Assembly (NCBI RefSeq): GCF_000250985.1 | Contig: NW_013524646.1 | Location: 836,158 to 900,157, forward strand | Source: Nematocida parisii ERTm1 | Taxonomy: Eukaryota > Microsporidia | DNA: 64,000 nucleotides | Direction: 5' to 3' | Part shown: positions 28,763-36,843 of the stretch, piece by piece | Layout: each line of letters starts with the position of its first letter | Numbering within the stretch: the first letter of the stretch is position 1 | The notes under the pieces: model-generated | What the model was told of the DNA's origin: nothing | The model's input: only the letters and a program-made list of their open reading frames with translations | Databases searched by the model: none | Position numbers and translations under genes: made by a program

Positions 28763-28844
28763 GGCAGAATGGTCGAGTGGTCTAAGACGCTAGATTCAGG
28801 TTCTAGTCCTTCCGAGGGCGAGGGTTCGAATCCCTCTTCTGTCA
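28763..28844 (+). tRNA. tRNA-Leu (anticodon CAG)
   Basis: The acceptor stem GGCAGAA pairs with TTCTGTC (one G-U) and is followed by discriminator A at 28844. The anticodon stem CTAGA/TCTAG encloses the loop TTCAGGT, giving anticodon CAG, which reads CTG (Leu). A long variable arm (TCCTTCCGAGGGCGA region) makes it class II, as expected for Leu. The T arm reads GAGGGTTCGAATCCCTC. No intron is present. A T-rich run starts at 28845. Its 3' end is only 25 bp from the CKS1 ATG. Confidence 0.95.
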
Positions 28845-28869
28845 TTTATTTTATCCTTTTTTTAAATCC

Positions 28870-29127
28870 ATGACGAGTGATCTAATTGACATAGCAGCAC
28901 TCTCAGAGCAGATATACTACAGCGAAACATACGCAGACATAAATAACAACCTGTACAGGCACGTTATCCTTCCCAAGGAACTTGCACAGCTGCTTCCTAG
29001 GGACAGACTGTTGGAGGAGACAGAATGGCGGGCCCTTGGCATTACGCAGAGCAAGGGATGGAGGCATTATATGCGGCACAACCCAGAGCCACATGTTTTA
29101 CTATTTAAAAAATCTGCTATACACTAA
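28870..29127 (+). CDS. CKS1: Cks1, cyclin-dependent kinase regulatory subunit
   Basis: An 85-residue protein with the full CKS signature: IYYSETYADINNNLYRHVIL, then PKELAQLLPRDRLLEETEWR, GITQSKGWRHYM and HNPEPHVLLFKK. These include the phosphate-binding residues around Arg-His and the HxPEPHxLLF hinge strand. CKS proteins bind CDK1 and phosphorylated substrates to promote multisite phosphorylation. It is compact compared with yeast Cks1 (150), without the polyglutamine tail. KTI12 starts 5 bp after its stop. Confidence 0.95.
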   Translation: MTSDLIDIAALSEQIYYSETYADINNNLYRHVILPKELAQLLPRDRLLEETEWRALGITQSKGWRHYMRHNPEPHVLLFKKSAIH

Positions 29128-29132
29128 ATTAT

Positions 29133-29972
29133 ATGCCCTTGTTTATACTCTCTGGCCTTCCGTCTATAGAGAAGAAGGATTTATTCTGCAATATTCTGGC
29201 ACAGCTCGCTAGGAAATATACTATGGAAAAAACAGGCGGGGACCCAGTGGACGTGTCTGGAGAGGCCTTGTCTACAATAGATTCTGTTTTAGTGGTTCTT
29301 CAAAACTCTGTGGGCGTGAATGCAAAGGAGGAAACTGCCAAAATGCGGTCAATTATCCAGAATAAGCTTAGTAAAAGAGTTTTAGTGGCAATATATGCAC
29401 CACTCCACATAAAGGGGCTTCGGTATGAGATTGCATCAACAGCGAAAAATATGGGGATAGACACTGCGCATATATACTGCAGTGCTGGATACAATGAAGG
29501 AGGAGAGATTTCTGTAGAGGAGATTGAAGGAATCCTTGGCGTGAGCGGGACAGCAGCAGATATAAGTACAAAAACAGGCAAAACAGAAGAGTTTTCTGTA
29601 GTTTCCCGGATATTTGAAATACCGCGGCGTGTAGACAAATGGGATGCTCCTTGCTTTATAGCAGACGATGCCAATATTAAGATGTGCAATGACTCTGCGC
29701 TTGAAAGAGTATGGTGCCTTTTGCACAATGTAGTTAAGCCAAGGACATCTTCTAAGAAACTAATGGGTGCGCCTTTAAACACAAAATATTTACAGAATGT
29801 CAAGGAGGTTGTTAATAAAGTCTTGGAGGAAAAAAGGAGAACCACACAAGTTCCTCTTAAAATATCCAGGCAGGCAGAAATAGACTTCCTCAGCTCAATA
29901 CGGGCTACTCCACCGCCGATAGAAAAAGTATCCGAAATATTTTCGTTCTTCTTAGAAAAGTATCTTAATTAA
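29133..29972 (+). CDS. Kti12-like protein with degenerate P-loop
   Basis: A 279-residue protein of the Kti12/PSTK group. It begins MPLFILSGLPSIEKKD where the family has GYPSSGKT, so the Walker A Gly and Thr are replaced and only one Lys remains. The second strand reads VLVAIYAPLHIKGLRYEI where Kti12 has VILDSLNYIKGYRYEL, so the Walker B Asp is missing too. Family-specific parts remain: the IKGxRYE motif, PRRVDKWDAPCFI and a C-terminal helix bundle. Kti12 is the regulatory partner of Elongator in tRNA wobble-uridine modification. With these changes it may bind partners or tRNA without ATPase activity. It lies 5 bp after CKS1. Confidence 0.72.
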   Translation: MPLFILSGLPSIEKKDLFCNILAQLARKYTMEKTGGDPVDVSGEALSTIDSVLVVLQNSVGVNAKEETAKMRSIIQNKLSKRVLVAIYAPLHIKGLRYEIASTAKNMGIDTAHIYCSAGYNEGGEISVEEIEGILGVSGTAADISTKTGKTEEFSVVSRIFEIPRRVDKWDAPCFIADDANIKMCNDSALERVWCLLHNVVKPRTSSKKLMGAPLNTKYLQNVKEVVNKVLEEKRRTTQVPLKISRQAEIDFLSSIRATPPPIEKVSEIFSFFLEKYLN

Positions 29973-30394
29973 GGGATATTTGTCTTAAACAGTGCACTGT
30001 TTGCCCAGCCATTGCAGCATAAACACAACTCATATTAATATCTTGTGTTGCCTTTATCTCAGTTATATTTCAGAGCATGCATGCCAGAAAAGAATTTTTA
30101 TTAAAAGCAGCAGGTATAAACATAATATACAAGCACATTATCTATCACTGAGTAGATGTATAACAGAAGTTGACTAAAAATAATTTGAAATGGGGTGTTT
30201 TATTTCAAGCTATACACAGGGCTGTAATGATCTGTAGCAATAAAATATTAAATAGGTTCAACAATATTTATTTTCTCTTTCAGTGTAAAAATAACCCAAA
30301 TGTTTTATAATGTGTACATGTTTTCGGACAGTATCCGAATGCTTTATAATAAAAACAAAATAAGTGGGTGCTAATTATTGTGTACATCACATGC
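29973..30394. other. convergent spacer, nothing recognised
   Basis: About 420 bp, AT-rich. A relative of the recurrent motif (aataacccaaatg) occurs near 30291. No gene is seen. Confidence 0.4.
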
Positions 30395-31024
30395 CTAGTC
30401 TTTTTTAAATCGTCTTCTGCCTACCACTATATCATCAGATGACACGTCTGAAATGTCTAGGAGGTCAGATATATTATCAGTCTGTGTTGTATTCAGAAGT
30501 GTGTCTGTTTCTGTTTGGGATGTGCCCAGCATAGAGAACGACTGTGTGTTGTATGCGGTGTTCTCAAGAAGAGTATCAATGCTCTCTGAGTCTGGCCCTG
30601 CTGCTATTTGCGAGTCACTGGCTGTTCTATTGCTTGTAGTTGGTTGTACAGTATTCTGCGGTATGGCAGTGGATATAGGCACTTTCTGAGCCTTGGTAGC
30701 CACTTCGATTTCTTTTAAGAGTGTGTACATTCTTGCTCTTTTATTTCCACAGAGGGGAGAAGACTGTGCCCAGCTGGTGTACACCTTTACCAGAGCTCGC
30801 ATGTATTTATGCAGAGCAGTTTTGTCTTTGTGCTGAGATAACAGTGCACCGTGCTTCTTTTTAAATGGGACTTCCAGCTCCTTAAGAAGAGGCGCCCCAT
30901 ATTTAGACGGGATAAAATCCTTTACAGAATATGGCAGAATTCTTTCTGGCTTGCTTTCTTTTTTTTCTGAAGTGCTTCCGCCCGCTAGTGTGCTTTCTTT
31001 TTTTTCTTCTTGGTTTCTTGCCAT
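30395..31024 (-). CDS. Swi3/Csm3/TIPIN-like replication fork protection protein
   Basis: From the ATG at 31024 (MARNQEEKKES) the protein has 209 residues. Residues about 30-110 match the Swi3 domain of Csm3/Tipin: RILPYSVKDFIPSKYGAPLL, then FKKKHGALLSQHKDK and RALVKVYTSWAQSSPLC with the conserved Trp-Ala. Swi3-type proteins pair with Tof1/Timeless in replication fork stability. The C-terminal half is Ser/Thr/Asp-rich and disordered, ending in a basic RRRFKKD. Csm3 is 317 residues, so this is compact. The reading upstream to 31042 starts at a TTG and is not used. Confidence 0.65.
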   Translation of the reverse strand: MARNQEEKKESTLAGGSTSEKKESKPERILPYSVKDFIPSKYGAPLLKELEVPFKKKHGALLSQHKDKTALHKYMRALVKVYTSWAQSSPLCGNKRARMYTLLKEIEVATKAQKVPISTAIPQNTVQPTTSNRTASDSQIAAGPDSESIDTLLENTAYNTQSFSMLGTSQTETDTLLNTTQTDNISDLLDISDVSSDDIVVGRRRFKKD

Positions 31025-31128
31025 GGGCTGTAGCACATGCAAAAATTAATGCATTTCATCTAAAATCAAAAGAGCCTAAAGATATTCTGATGGATGCTAT
31101 GTAAATAGCCGAAAAACAATAAACAAGA

Positions 31129-32544
31129 ATGGCTGCAAATGAAAATAGAAATTTAGACTCACACAACATCACAAAATCAAAAAAAGAGACTTCCGCTCTG
31201 GGAACCTGTACTAGTGAGGGTAAAGAACAAGAAACCCCTAAGAATATTTCCAAATATTCGCAGAAGCATAGCGAAGATAAACAAAGAAGAACTCCTCTGC
31301 AAGATAAAACAAATCAGGAGAATGCGCAGCAGACAGAAAAAAGAAAGAAGGGCAACAAATCAACTATTCCAAATAGTATAACAGATTCTGTGGATTACCA
31401 AAGTGAAAATGCTGATGCTAATTCTACAGTGCAGACTACAGATGCTCTTTTTACAGAAGTTACTCCGAAAGAATCTTCTATTTTAGCATACACGGGCACT
31501 GAAATAGAGCCAGATGCACATACAACAGAGTCTATTTCGGGTTATACTGGCGCTTCTGTGGAAGAAGAAAGAAAGTGTATATATAAATGGATCAAAGAGC
31601 TCTTATTTCGCTGTATGAATTATACTATGGCTGTCTCCCAAAGAGCGATAGTTTTAGTGAGAAGTTATAACGCAAGGCCTCTCTACATCTCATTTCTCCT
31701 TATTTTCTCTATGTACTGTGTTCGGGCGTTGACAATGGACTCTTTTCGGAGAATATCTGGAGAGTGCTATGATGGAATATGTTATAGCAGTATACCCATA
31801 TATATACAAACTTTAGACTTTTTTCTTAGCCTTGTAACGTGCATATATATAGGAGGCATACTACTGCAGGCGGGAGCCAGAGAAATCTCTAACTATCTCA
31901 TTCTAATCACACATCTTGTGTTTATATTAGGAAGTGTGTGGGCACTTCATCTTGACAAATACATTTTGAAACGGATAGATATAGTTCTAGGCTCTACTTA
32001 TGATGTAGCTGGAATCTTGATTATAAACTCGGTGTTTGGATACGTGTCTCGCCGGCGCATGCTTATATACCAAAGCATTGTTGGTTTTTCTGTAAATTAT
32101 GCCATTTTTATTTATATAAGCTACTATTTTTGGGCAATTATTAAAAACACATCAAAATTTACTCTGCATAGCCTAGCAAAACATGTAAACAGCCCAAATT
32201 CAATGGCGGCAAAAAAAGAGAAAGAAGCACACATGCGCGCTCTTTCAAATAGTTATTATAAAAGAACCGCTATGCAAGTAATTAAAAAATACATCTTTCT
32301 TATTTCTATATATAAGATTGCAATTTGTATCTCAACTGCTCTGTTTTTTATGTGCTACAAAGTGATCTTAAAAATAAAAACAAGAAATCCTGTGATGGAA
32401 AGCATTCAGGAGAGAACATATAATTCTCGCAGAGTCAAAACTATGGGAATACTTTTAAGTATTGAATTTATACGAACTTCTGTGTGGTGCATTCTTTTAA
32501 ATATTTTACTGCTAACCATAAAGAAAGCATTAGAAACTGTGTAG
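31129..32544 (+). CDS. multi-pass membrane protein with long disordered N-terminus, unknown
   Basis: A 471-residue protein. Residues 1-150 are hydrophilic, rich in Lys, Glu, Ser, Thr and Gln, with no predicted fold. About seven membrane segments follow: roughly 188-203, 222-248, 254-274, 283-306, 311-338, 386-412 and 439-465. The loop between segments five and six is basic (KKEKEAHMRALSNSYYKR). No family was recognised. One TTTCGGGTTATA instance lies inside the coding sequence at 31538-31549. The ATG is 104 bp from that of the divergent CSM3-like gene. Confidence 0.75.
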   Translation: MAANENRNLDSHNITKSKKETSALGTCTSEGKEQETPKNISKYSQKHSEDKQRRTPLQDKTNQENAQQTEKRKKGNKSTIPNSITDSVDYQSENADANSTVQTTDALFTEVTPKESSILAYTGTEIEPDAHTTESISGYTGASVEEERKCIYKWIKELLFRCMNYTMAVSQRAIVLVRSYNARPLYISFLLIFSMYCVRALTMDSFRRISGECYDGICYSSIPIYIQTLDFFLSLVTCIYIGGILLQAGAREISNYLILITHLVFILGSVWALHLDKYILKRIDIVLGSTYDVAGILIINSVFGYVSRRRMLIYQSIVGFSVNYAIFIYISYYFWAIIKNTSKFTLHSLAKHVNSPNSMAAKKEKEAHMRALSNSYYKRTAMQVIKKYIFLISIYKIAICISTALFFMCYKVILKIKTRNPVMESIQERTYNSRRVKTMGILLSIEFIRTSVWCILLNILLLTIKKALETV

Positions 32545-33278
32545 GGAGAAAAAAACGATTTACTGTGAAAAATACATATGTTTTAGATGGGCAGACAAGG
32601 AAACTGTATTATTCACTCTTTATAGTATTTTTAATTGCTTAATTAACTGATTGAATTTCCATATCCTGAAATATAATCGGAATTCATGGCATGTGCTGAA
32701 GTAGTTTCCACGTACAAACATTAATAAATAAATACCTATCTAGTTTGCCTTTAGATTTAATTAAGACTTGCTTGTCTCTGTTGCATTTTATGACTATGCA
32801 AACTAAAAAGAATTATTCATTTCTTTTATTTTTAGCGTATTTTAGGTGAATTTCATATTTGAGAAGAAATATACAAATTGTTAAAAATTCTACTACAAAA
32901 CAGCTTTAAATAATCTGGGAGTACATAGAGCTTGCCATTTGCATTAAACAAATAGTACACGTTATTTGACTAAGTAATGCATGGTTCTTCATTGTTCTAT
33001 CAGGATTTTTCTAGGTGCTAAATTATTTGTTTATGCTTTATTCAACCCAATGCGCCCGAAAAGACCCGAAAAGCAAGAAGCTTCCTTAGAATACGCCGAC
33101 TACCCGAAAATTCTAGTAAGTAGAAAATCTTAGAACAAATCTAACCTGAAATATTTTCTTTCTATGCAAGGTTTAATTTTCTTGCAGTTTTTGGATTAAT
33201 TGCATTTAATTTAATCAATAGCCCTGTTCTAGCCCCAATGCAGTAGGTATATATATCCTGTAATATTAGGTAATTAAT
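32545..33278. other. long upstream region with CCCGAAA cluster
   Basis: About 730 bp, AT-rich. Four copies of the CCCGAAA-type motif lie at 33053-33154, ahead of the secreted Cys-rich gene. I see nothing else. Confidence 0.5.
33053..33154 (-). promoter_or_regulatory. cluster of CCCGAAA-type motifs upstream of secreted Cys-rich gene
   Basis: Within about 100 bp occur cgcccgaa (33053-33060), gacccgaaaa (33063-33072), tacccgaaaa (33101-33110) and the weaker aacctgaaat (33145-33154). These are minus-orientation copies of the recurrent TTTCGGG element. They lie 125-226 bp before the ATG of 33279. A regulatory role is inference. Confidence 0.4.
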
Positions 33279-33884
33279 ATGCAATTTAAAAGATTCTACA
33301 AACAACTATTCATCACAATAGCGGGCGTGTTTGCGCTATGCGCCGCAAGCACAACCAAAGAAGACAATTCTTCTGACACAGAATCTGCAATGAACGCATT
33401 CTATATAGATCCAGGCTTTGGGCAGAATGTATACCCAAACATAAATTGTCTTCCAGTGTGCCCACCTGTAAATCCATGCGAACAAGTATGTCCTCCAGTA
33501 AACCCATGCAGGCCCGTGTGCCCACCAGTCAACCAGTGTAACATAGATCCATGCAACATCCCATGTGTAGACATGAATAGCCAACTAGACATATCAAGTT
33601 TCTTCGCTGCCCTGTGGAAGAAGATCCTTATTGCAAAGAAGAGCCCATCTAAAAAGGCAGCCATCAGAGCCCTTAAAAGAAAGATGATTCTTCTCTGCAA
33701 ATACGCATTCCAGTTACTTCGCTGCCAGAACCAAGGAGGGGCAGCCGAGTGCTACAATGACAACCAGTACTGCTATATGAGTCTAAAAGCACTGTTCTCT
33801 TCTCTTAGATGGGCAGTCTGCAGTCTTGACTACAACAGCCAAGTCTGCTTTTTAGAATATGCCTATGGTGTACTGTGTATGTAA
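33279..33884 (+). CDS. secreted CPPVNPC-repeat Cys-rich protein, candidate spore wall or polar tube component
   Basis: A 201-residue protein with a signal peptide at 1-23 (hydrophobic LFITIAGVFALCAAS). Residues about 55-95 contain three tandem copies of the CPPVNPC type (PVCPPVNPC, QVCPPVNPC, PVCPPVNQC) followed by IDPCNIPC. The rest is a Lys-rich helical part with seven to eight Cys in a QLLRCQN...CYNDNQYCY...CSLDY...CFLEY...CM pattern. Cys-rich, Pro-repeat secreted proteins are common in microsporidian spore coat and polar tube, and a Lys-rich Cys-containing tail recalls PTP2; this is inference. Pop4 starts 41 bp downstream. Confidence 0.7.
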   Translation: MQFKRFYKQLFITIAGVFALCAASTTKEDNSSDTESAMNAFYIDPGFGQNVYPNINCLPVCPPVNPCEQVCPPVNPCRPVCPPVNQCNIDPCNIPCVDMNSQLDISSFFAALWKKILIAKKSPSKKAAIRALKRKMILLCKYAFQLLRCQNQGGAAECYNDNQYCYMSLKALFSSLRWAVCSLDYNSQVCFLEYAYGVLCM

Positions 33885-33925
33885 AATTTGAATAAATGAA
33901 TTTCTAAACACTTTTATTTTCTCAT

Positions 33926-34420
33926 ATGTTCAATGCCGAAACGCACTTTCTATCTAAGCAAAAATCGAAAAAAGATGAGACAATCGGAGAATCTCTTCAC
34001 ATATGGCTGGGAAACACACCATACCTACATAAAAGTAGATGCCCTACACCTAAAGAGCCAAAATTTCCATATGATCACATAACAGATGAGTCGGCAGAAG
34101 AGCTGCACCAGCTTTTTACAGAGTATATTAAACAGTTAAAGACAGAAAATAAGAGCGTGGCAATAATAAGCGTCCTCTACAAAATGGAGCTGATTGGTGT
34201 GCACATATCGCCAATAAAGCACAAACAAAACATACTAGATGCAAGTTCGCTTAAAAGGGGCGTATTAGTAAATGAAACAAAGAATACCCTGGCAATTGCG
34301 TATGGCGGCAGTGTAAAGGTGTTTCCAAAGGCAATGTACAACTTTATTATTTATGTAGATGGGGCAAAGTATTTTATGATTGGGATGGGGCTTAAATCTG
34401 AAAGAAGATATTCCAAATAA
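33926..34420 (+). CDS. POP4: Pop4/Rpp29, RNase P and MRP subunit
   Basis: A 164-residue protein. The C-terminal two thirds (about 80-155) is the p29 SH3-like barrel with KMELIGVHISPIKH, the family-typical VNETKNTLAIAYGG, VKVFPKAMYNFII and GLKSERR. The N-terminus is a short basic helix. It binds the RNA and archaeal-type protein partners in RNase P (tRNA 5' processing) and MRP. Yeast Pop4 is 279 residues; the shortening is in the N-terminal extension. Confidence 0.87.
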   Translation: MFNAETHFLSKQKSKKDETIGESLHIWLGNTPYLHKSRCPTPKEPKFPYDHITDESAEELHQLFTEYIKQLKTENKSVAIISVLYKMELIGVHISPIKHKQNILDASSLKRGVLVNETKNTLAIAYGGSVKVFPKAMYNFIIYVDGAKYFMIGMGLKSERRYSK

Positions 34421-34740
34421 GAATGTGCTATTCTTTTAGCTATTTCATCTATACATAGAATGCACATATGCAAAATGAAGAGTCGCTAGCTATTTGTATG
34501 TTACACAACACGAAATATTATTTATGTGATAGATGTCCTAGTTCGAAGCACAACTACTATAACGGTATATAAAATACAGTTCTAAACAATAATAAGAATG
34601 CATAGAAAGATAACCCGAATAAATAATATACCTGTATGATCTAAAAATACTTGAATGCTTGAATAACCATTGAAATAGCCTATTCCAATCTAAATTTAAA
34701 ATAAATAAACATAACCCAAGATATTAAAGTTTATTGCTCT
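34421..34740. other. convergent spacer with one CCCGAA motif
   Basis: About 320 bp between converging genes. The motif taacccgaat lies at 34611-34620. Because both neighbours end here, this copy does not sit in an obvious promoter. Confidence 0.45.
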
Positions 34741-36543
34741 TTATTTCTCTTTTTGTAAACTGTCAAAAGAAATCTCTTCTTTAACGAGCTTGGTAAGTGT
34801 GGATGGAATGTCAGAAATAGCAATACGGATCTGTAACGTGCTATCTCTTTCTCTAAGAGTGACCATTTTGTCTTCTAACGTATCAAAATCAACTGTTATA
34901 CAGAAGGGAATGCCAATCTCATCTGCCCGAGAATATCTTCTTCCAATGGATGCCTTGCTCTCATCTAGATTACAACTAATTCCTGATTCAACTATAGTGT
35001 CCTTGAGTGATGTAATAATCTCAGTAAATCTTTCGTCCTCCTGCAGTGGTAGAATAATGCACTTTATAGGGGCCATGCCCGGAGTAAAGCTAAAAAGAGA
35101 CTTCTGCTCGTCGTCTTCACGTATCCAGAATGAGTGCCACAGAAGGGCATAAAGGATTCTTCCTATTCCAAAAGACGGCTCTATCACACTAGGGGTGTAC
35201 TCTTCAATATGCTTAACGATTTCTAATTTCTCTATCTGGGTTACTATCTTTTCCCCAAGCAGCTCAATCTCTATTTCATTCTCTGATATCTTCTTTTGTT
35301 CTATTTCATCCTCAGTCAGAGCTTCTAATGCTTGTATCGCCTTTTGTGCCTGCGATCTGAACTTTGATCCTAGCTCTTTCTTGTTAACCACTGCAACTGT
35401 TTTCTTTTCTGTGGTTGGTGTGGTTAGCCTTCTTCGGGCAACTAATTTGTCTCCTGTTTTCTTGCTGTGCACGCTAAGGTCGTAGCATGCCCTGTCTGCA
35501 ATGCCAACACATTCAATCCACCCAAACGCAGTATCAATCTCCACATCCCAGCAGTCGGTTGCATAGTGTGCCATTTCAGTTGGCAGATGCTGTCTAATCC
35601 TAATAGCACTTTCTGGTATGCCAATCTTAACTAAGAACTGATATACTCTGATAATAAAATACCCAAGAGTCTCATTGTTGACTATTCCCTTTTTTACAGC
35701 TGCATCCATAGACATTGTATGTATTGCCTGGTCTTCGCTCTCTGCGTCTTTTTCTCTAAAAAGAAGAGGAAGCTCTATACTAGAGTACTTAGCAAACTTT
35801 GGATGTGATTTTTCTTCTGGGTGCACAAAGTGCTCAATCTCTGCCATTAAGAACTCTCTCACTCTAAAAAGCCCGGTCCGTGGGCTTATCTCATTTCTAA
35901 ACGCCTTTCCTACCGTTGCACTTGCAAATGGCATCTTATCTCCATTGTTTTCCAGCAGTCTTTTAAAGTTCAAGAACTGGCCCTGGGCAGTTTCTGGCCG
36001 CAAAAAGCTCTGTGACTTTCCACATGGCCCAACAATCGTGTTGAACATCAGATTAAATGGGGCAATTTTTGTCAGAGCATTCTTATTGTCGCTCTTTATC
36101 CCATACTTGTCAATAAGGCCCTGTAGCTCTTCCTTTCCAAATGAGTCAATCATATTTGCCTTGCTTATAAACTCCTGCTTCTCCCTCTCATCCTTATTCT
36201 CTGCCTCTCTTAGAAGATAGTCTCTTACTAAATGGTCTGCTCGATAGACTTCACCTGTCACAGAGTCAGCGCACATCAGGTCAGTAAACTTTTCAACGTG
36301 CCCACTCGACTTTAGAACCTCAAATGGTGTAATGATTGCCGTGTCTACCTCTAGCATGTTTTCCGTTAGAACAAAATGGTTTCTCCAAATAGATAAAAAG
36401 TTGTTTTGTAAAGCACACATATTTGGCCCAAAATCAAAAAACCCAGAGACTCCACCATATGACTCAAAGCTTTGCGTATAGAAAAACCTTCTTTTTGCAA
36501 CTTGCTCAAGCTTTTCTCTCTTTTCTTTGACTTTTATATTCAT
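34741..36543 (-). CDS. GRS1: glycyl-tRNA synthetase (class II)
   Basis: From the ATG at 36543 the protein has 600 residues (MNIKVKEKREKLE). The class II core shows motif 1 near the N-terminus (FESYGGVSGFFDFGP), the FLRPETAQGQFLNF block, motif 2 FRNEISPRTGLFRVREF, motif 3 near PSFGIGRILYALLW and an anticodon-binding domain (about 500-600, GIPFCITVDFDTLEDKM). It charges tRNA-Gly for translation. The N-terminal extension of the eukaryotic enzyme is reduced, as in other compact genomes. The in-frame ATG at 36576 gives a short extra leader, MVLIPKTKILF, which looks unlikely to be part of the mature protein. Confidence 0.93.
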   Translation of the reverse strand: MNIKVKEKREKLEQVAKRRFFYTQSFESYGGVSGFFDFGPNMCALQNNFLSIWRNHFVLTENMLEVDTAIITPFEVLKSSGHVEKFTDLMCADSVTGEVYRADHLVRDYLLREAENKDEREKQEFISKANMIDSFGKEELQGLIDKYGIKSDNKNALTKIAPFNLMFNTIVGPCGKSQSFLRPETAQGQFLNFKRLLENNGDKMPFASATVGKAFRNEISPRTGLFRVREFLMAEIEHFVHPEEKSHPKFAKYSSIELPLLFREKDAESEDQAIHTMSMDAAVKKGIVNNETLGYFIIRVYQFLVKIGIPESAIRIRQHLPTEMAHYATDCWDVEIDTAFGWIECVGIADRACYDLSVHSKKTGDKLVARRRLTTPTTEKKTVAVVNKKELGSKFRSQAQKAIQALEALTEDEIEQKKISENEIEIELLGEKIVTQIEKLEIVKHIEEYTPSVIEPSFGIGRILYALLWHSFWIREDDEQKSLFSFTPGMAPIKCIILPLQEDERFTEIITSLKDTIVESGISCNLDESKASIGRRYSRADEIGIPFCITVDFDTLEDKMVTLRERDSTLQIRIAISDIPSTLTKLVKEEISFDSLQKEK

Positions 36544-36843
36544 AAAAAGAATTTTAGTTTTAGGAATAAGTACCACTGCCTATAGATGCACATATTTTAG
36601 AACTTATTACACATTTAATTATCATAGAAGAATACATTCCACCAGTAAAAAAATGTCTTTAAATTTAATGCTTCTTTAACTTTATATTTAGAACGCAGGG
36701 TTTTCTGCCTGTATGTTCCAAATATGTATAAATATTTGAATGTGCTGGTAAATACAAACAGATTTTTAATAATGCACTACTTTATATGTATTTAATTAAT
36801 ATTATCAGTAGATAGAGAATGCTTCTATATAGAGGCCCTCTAT

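Noticed and set aside
34545-34575. tRNA-like T-loop string GTTCGAA
   Set aside because: The flanking bases do not form a T stem and no acceptor or anticodon stem is present.
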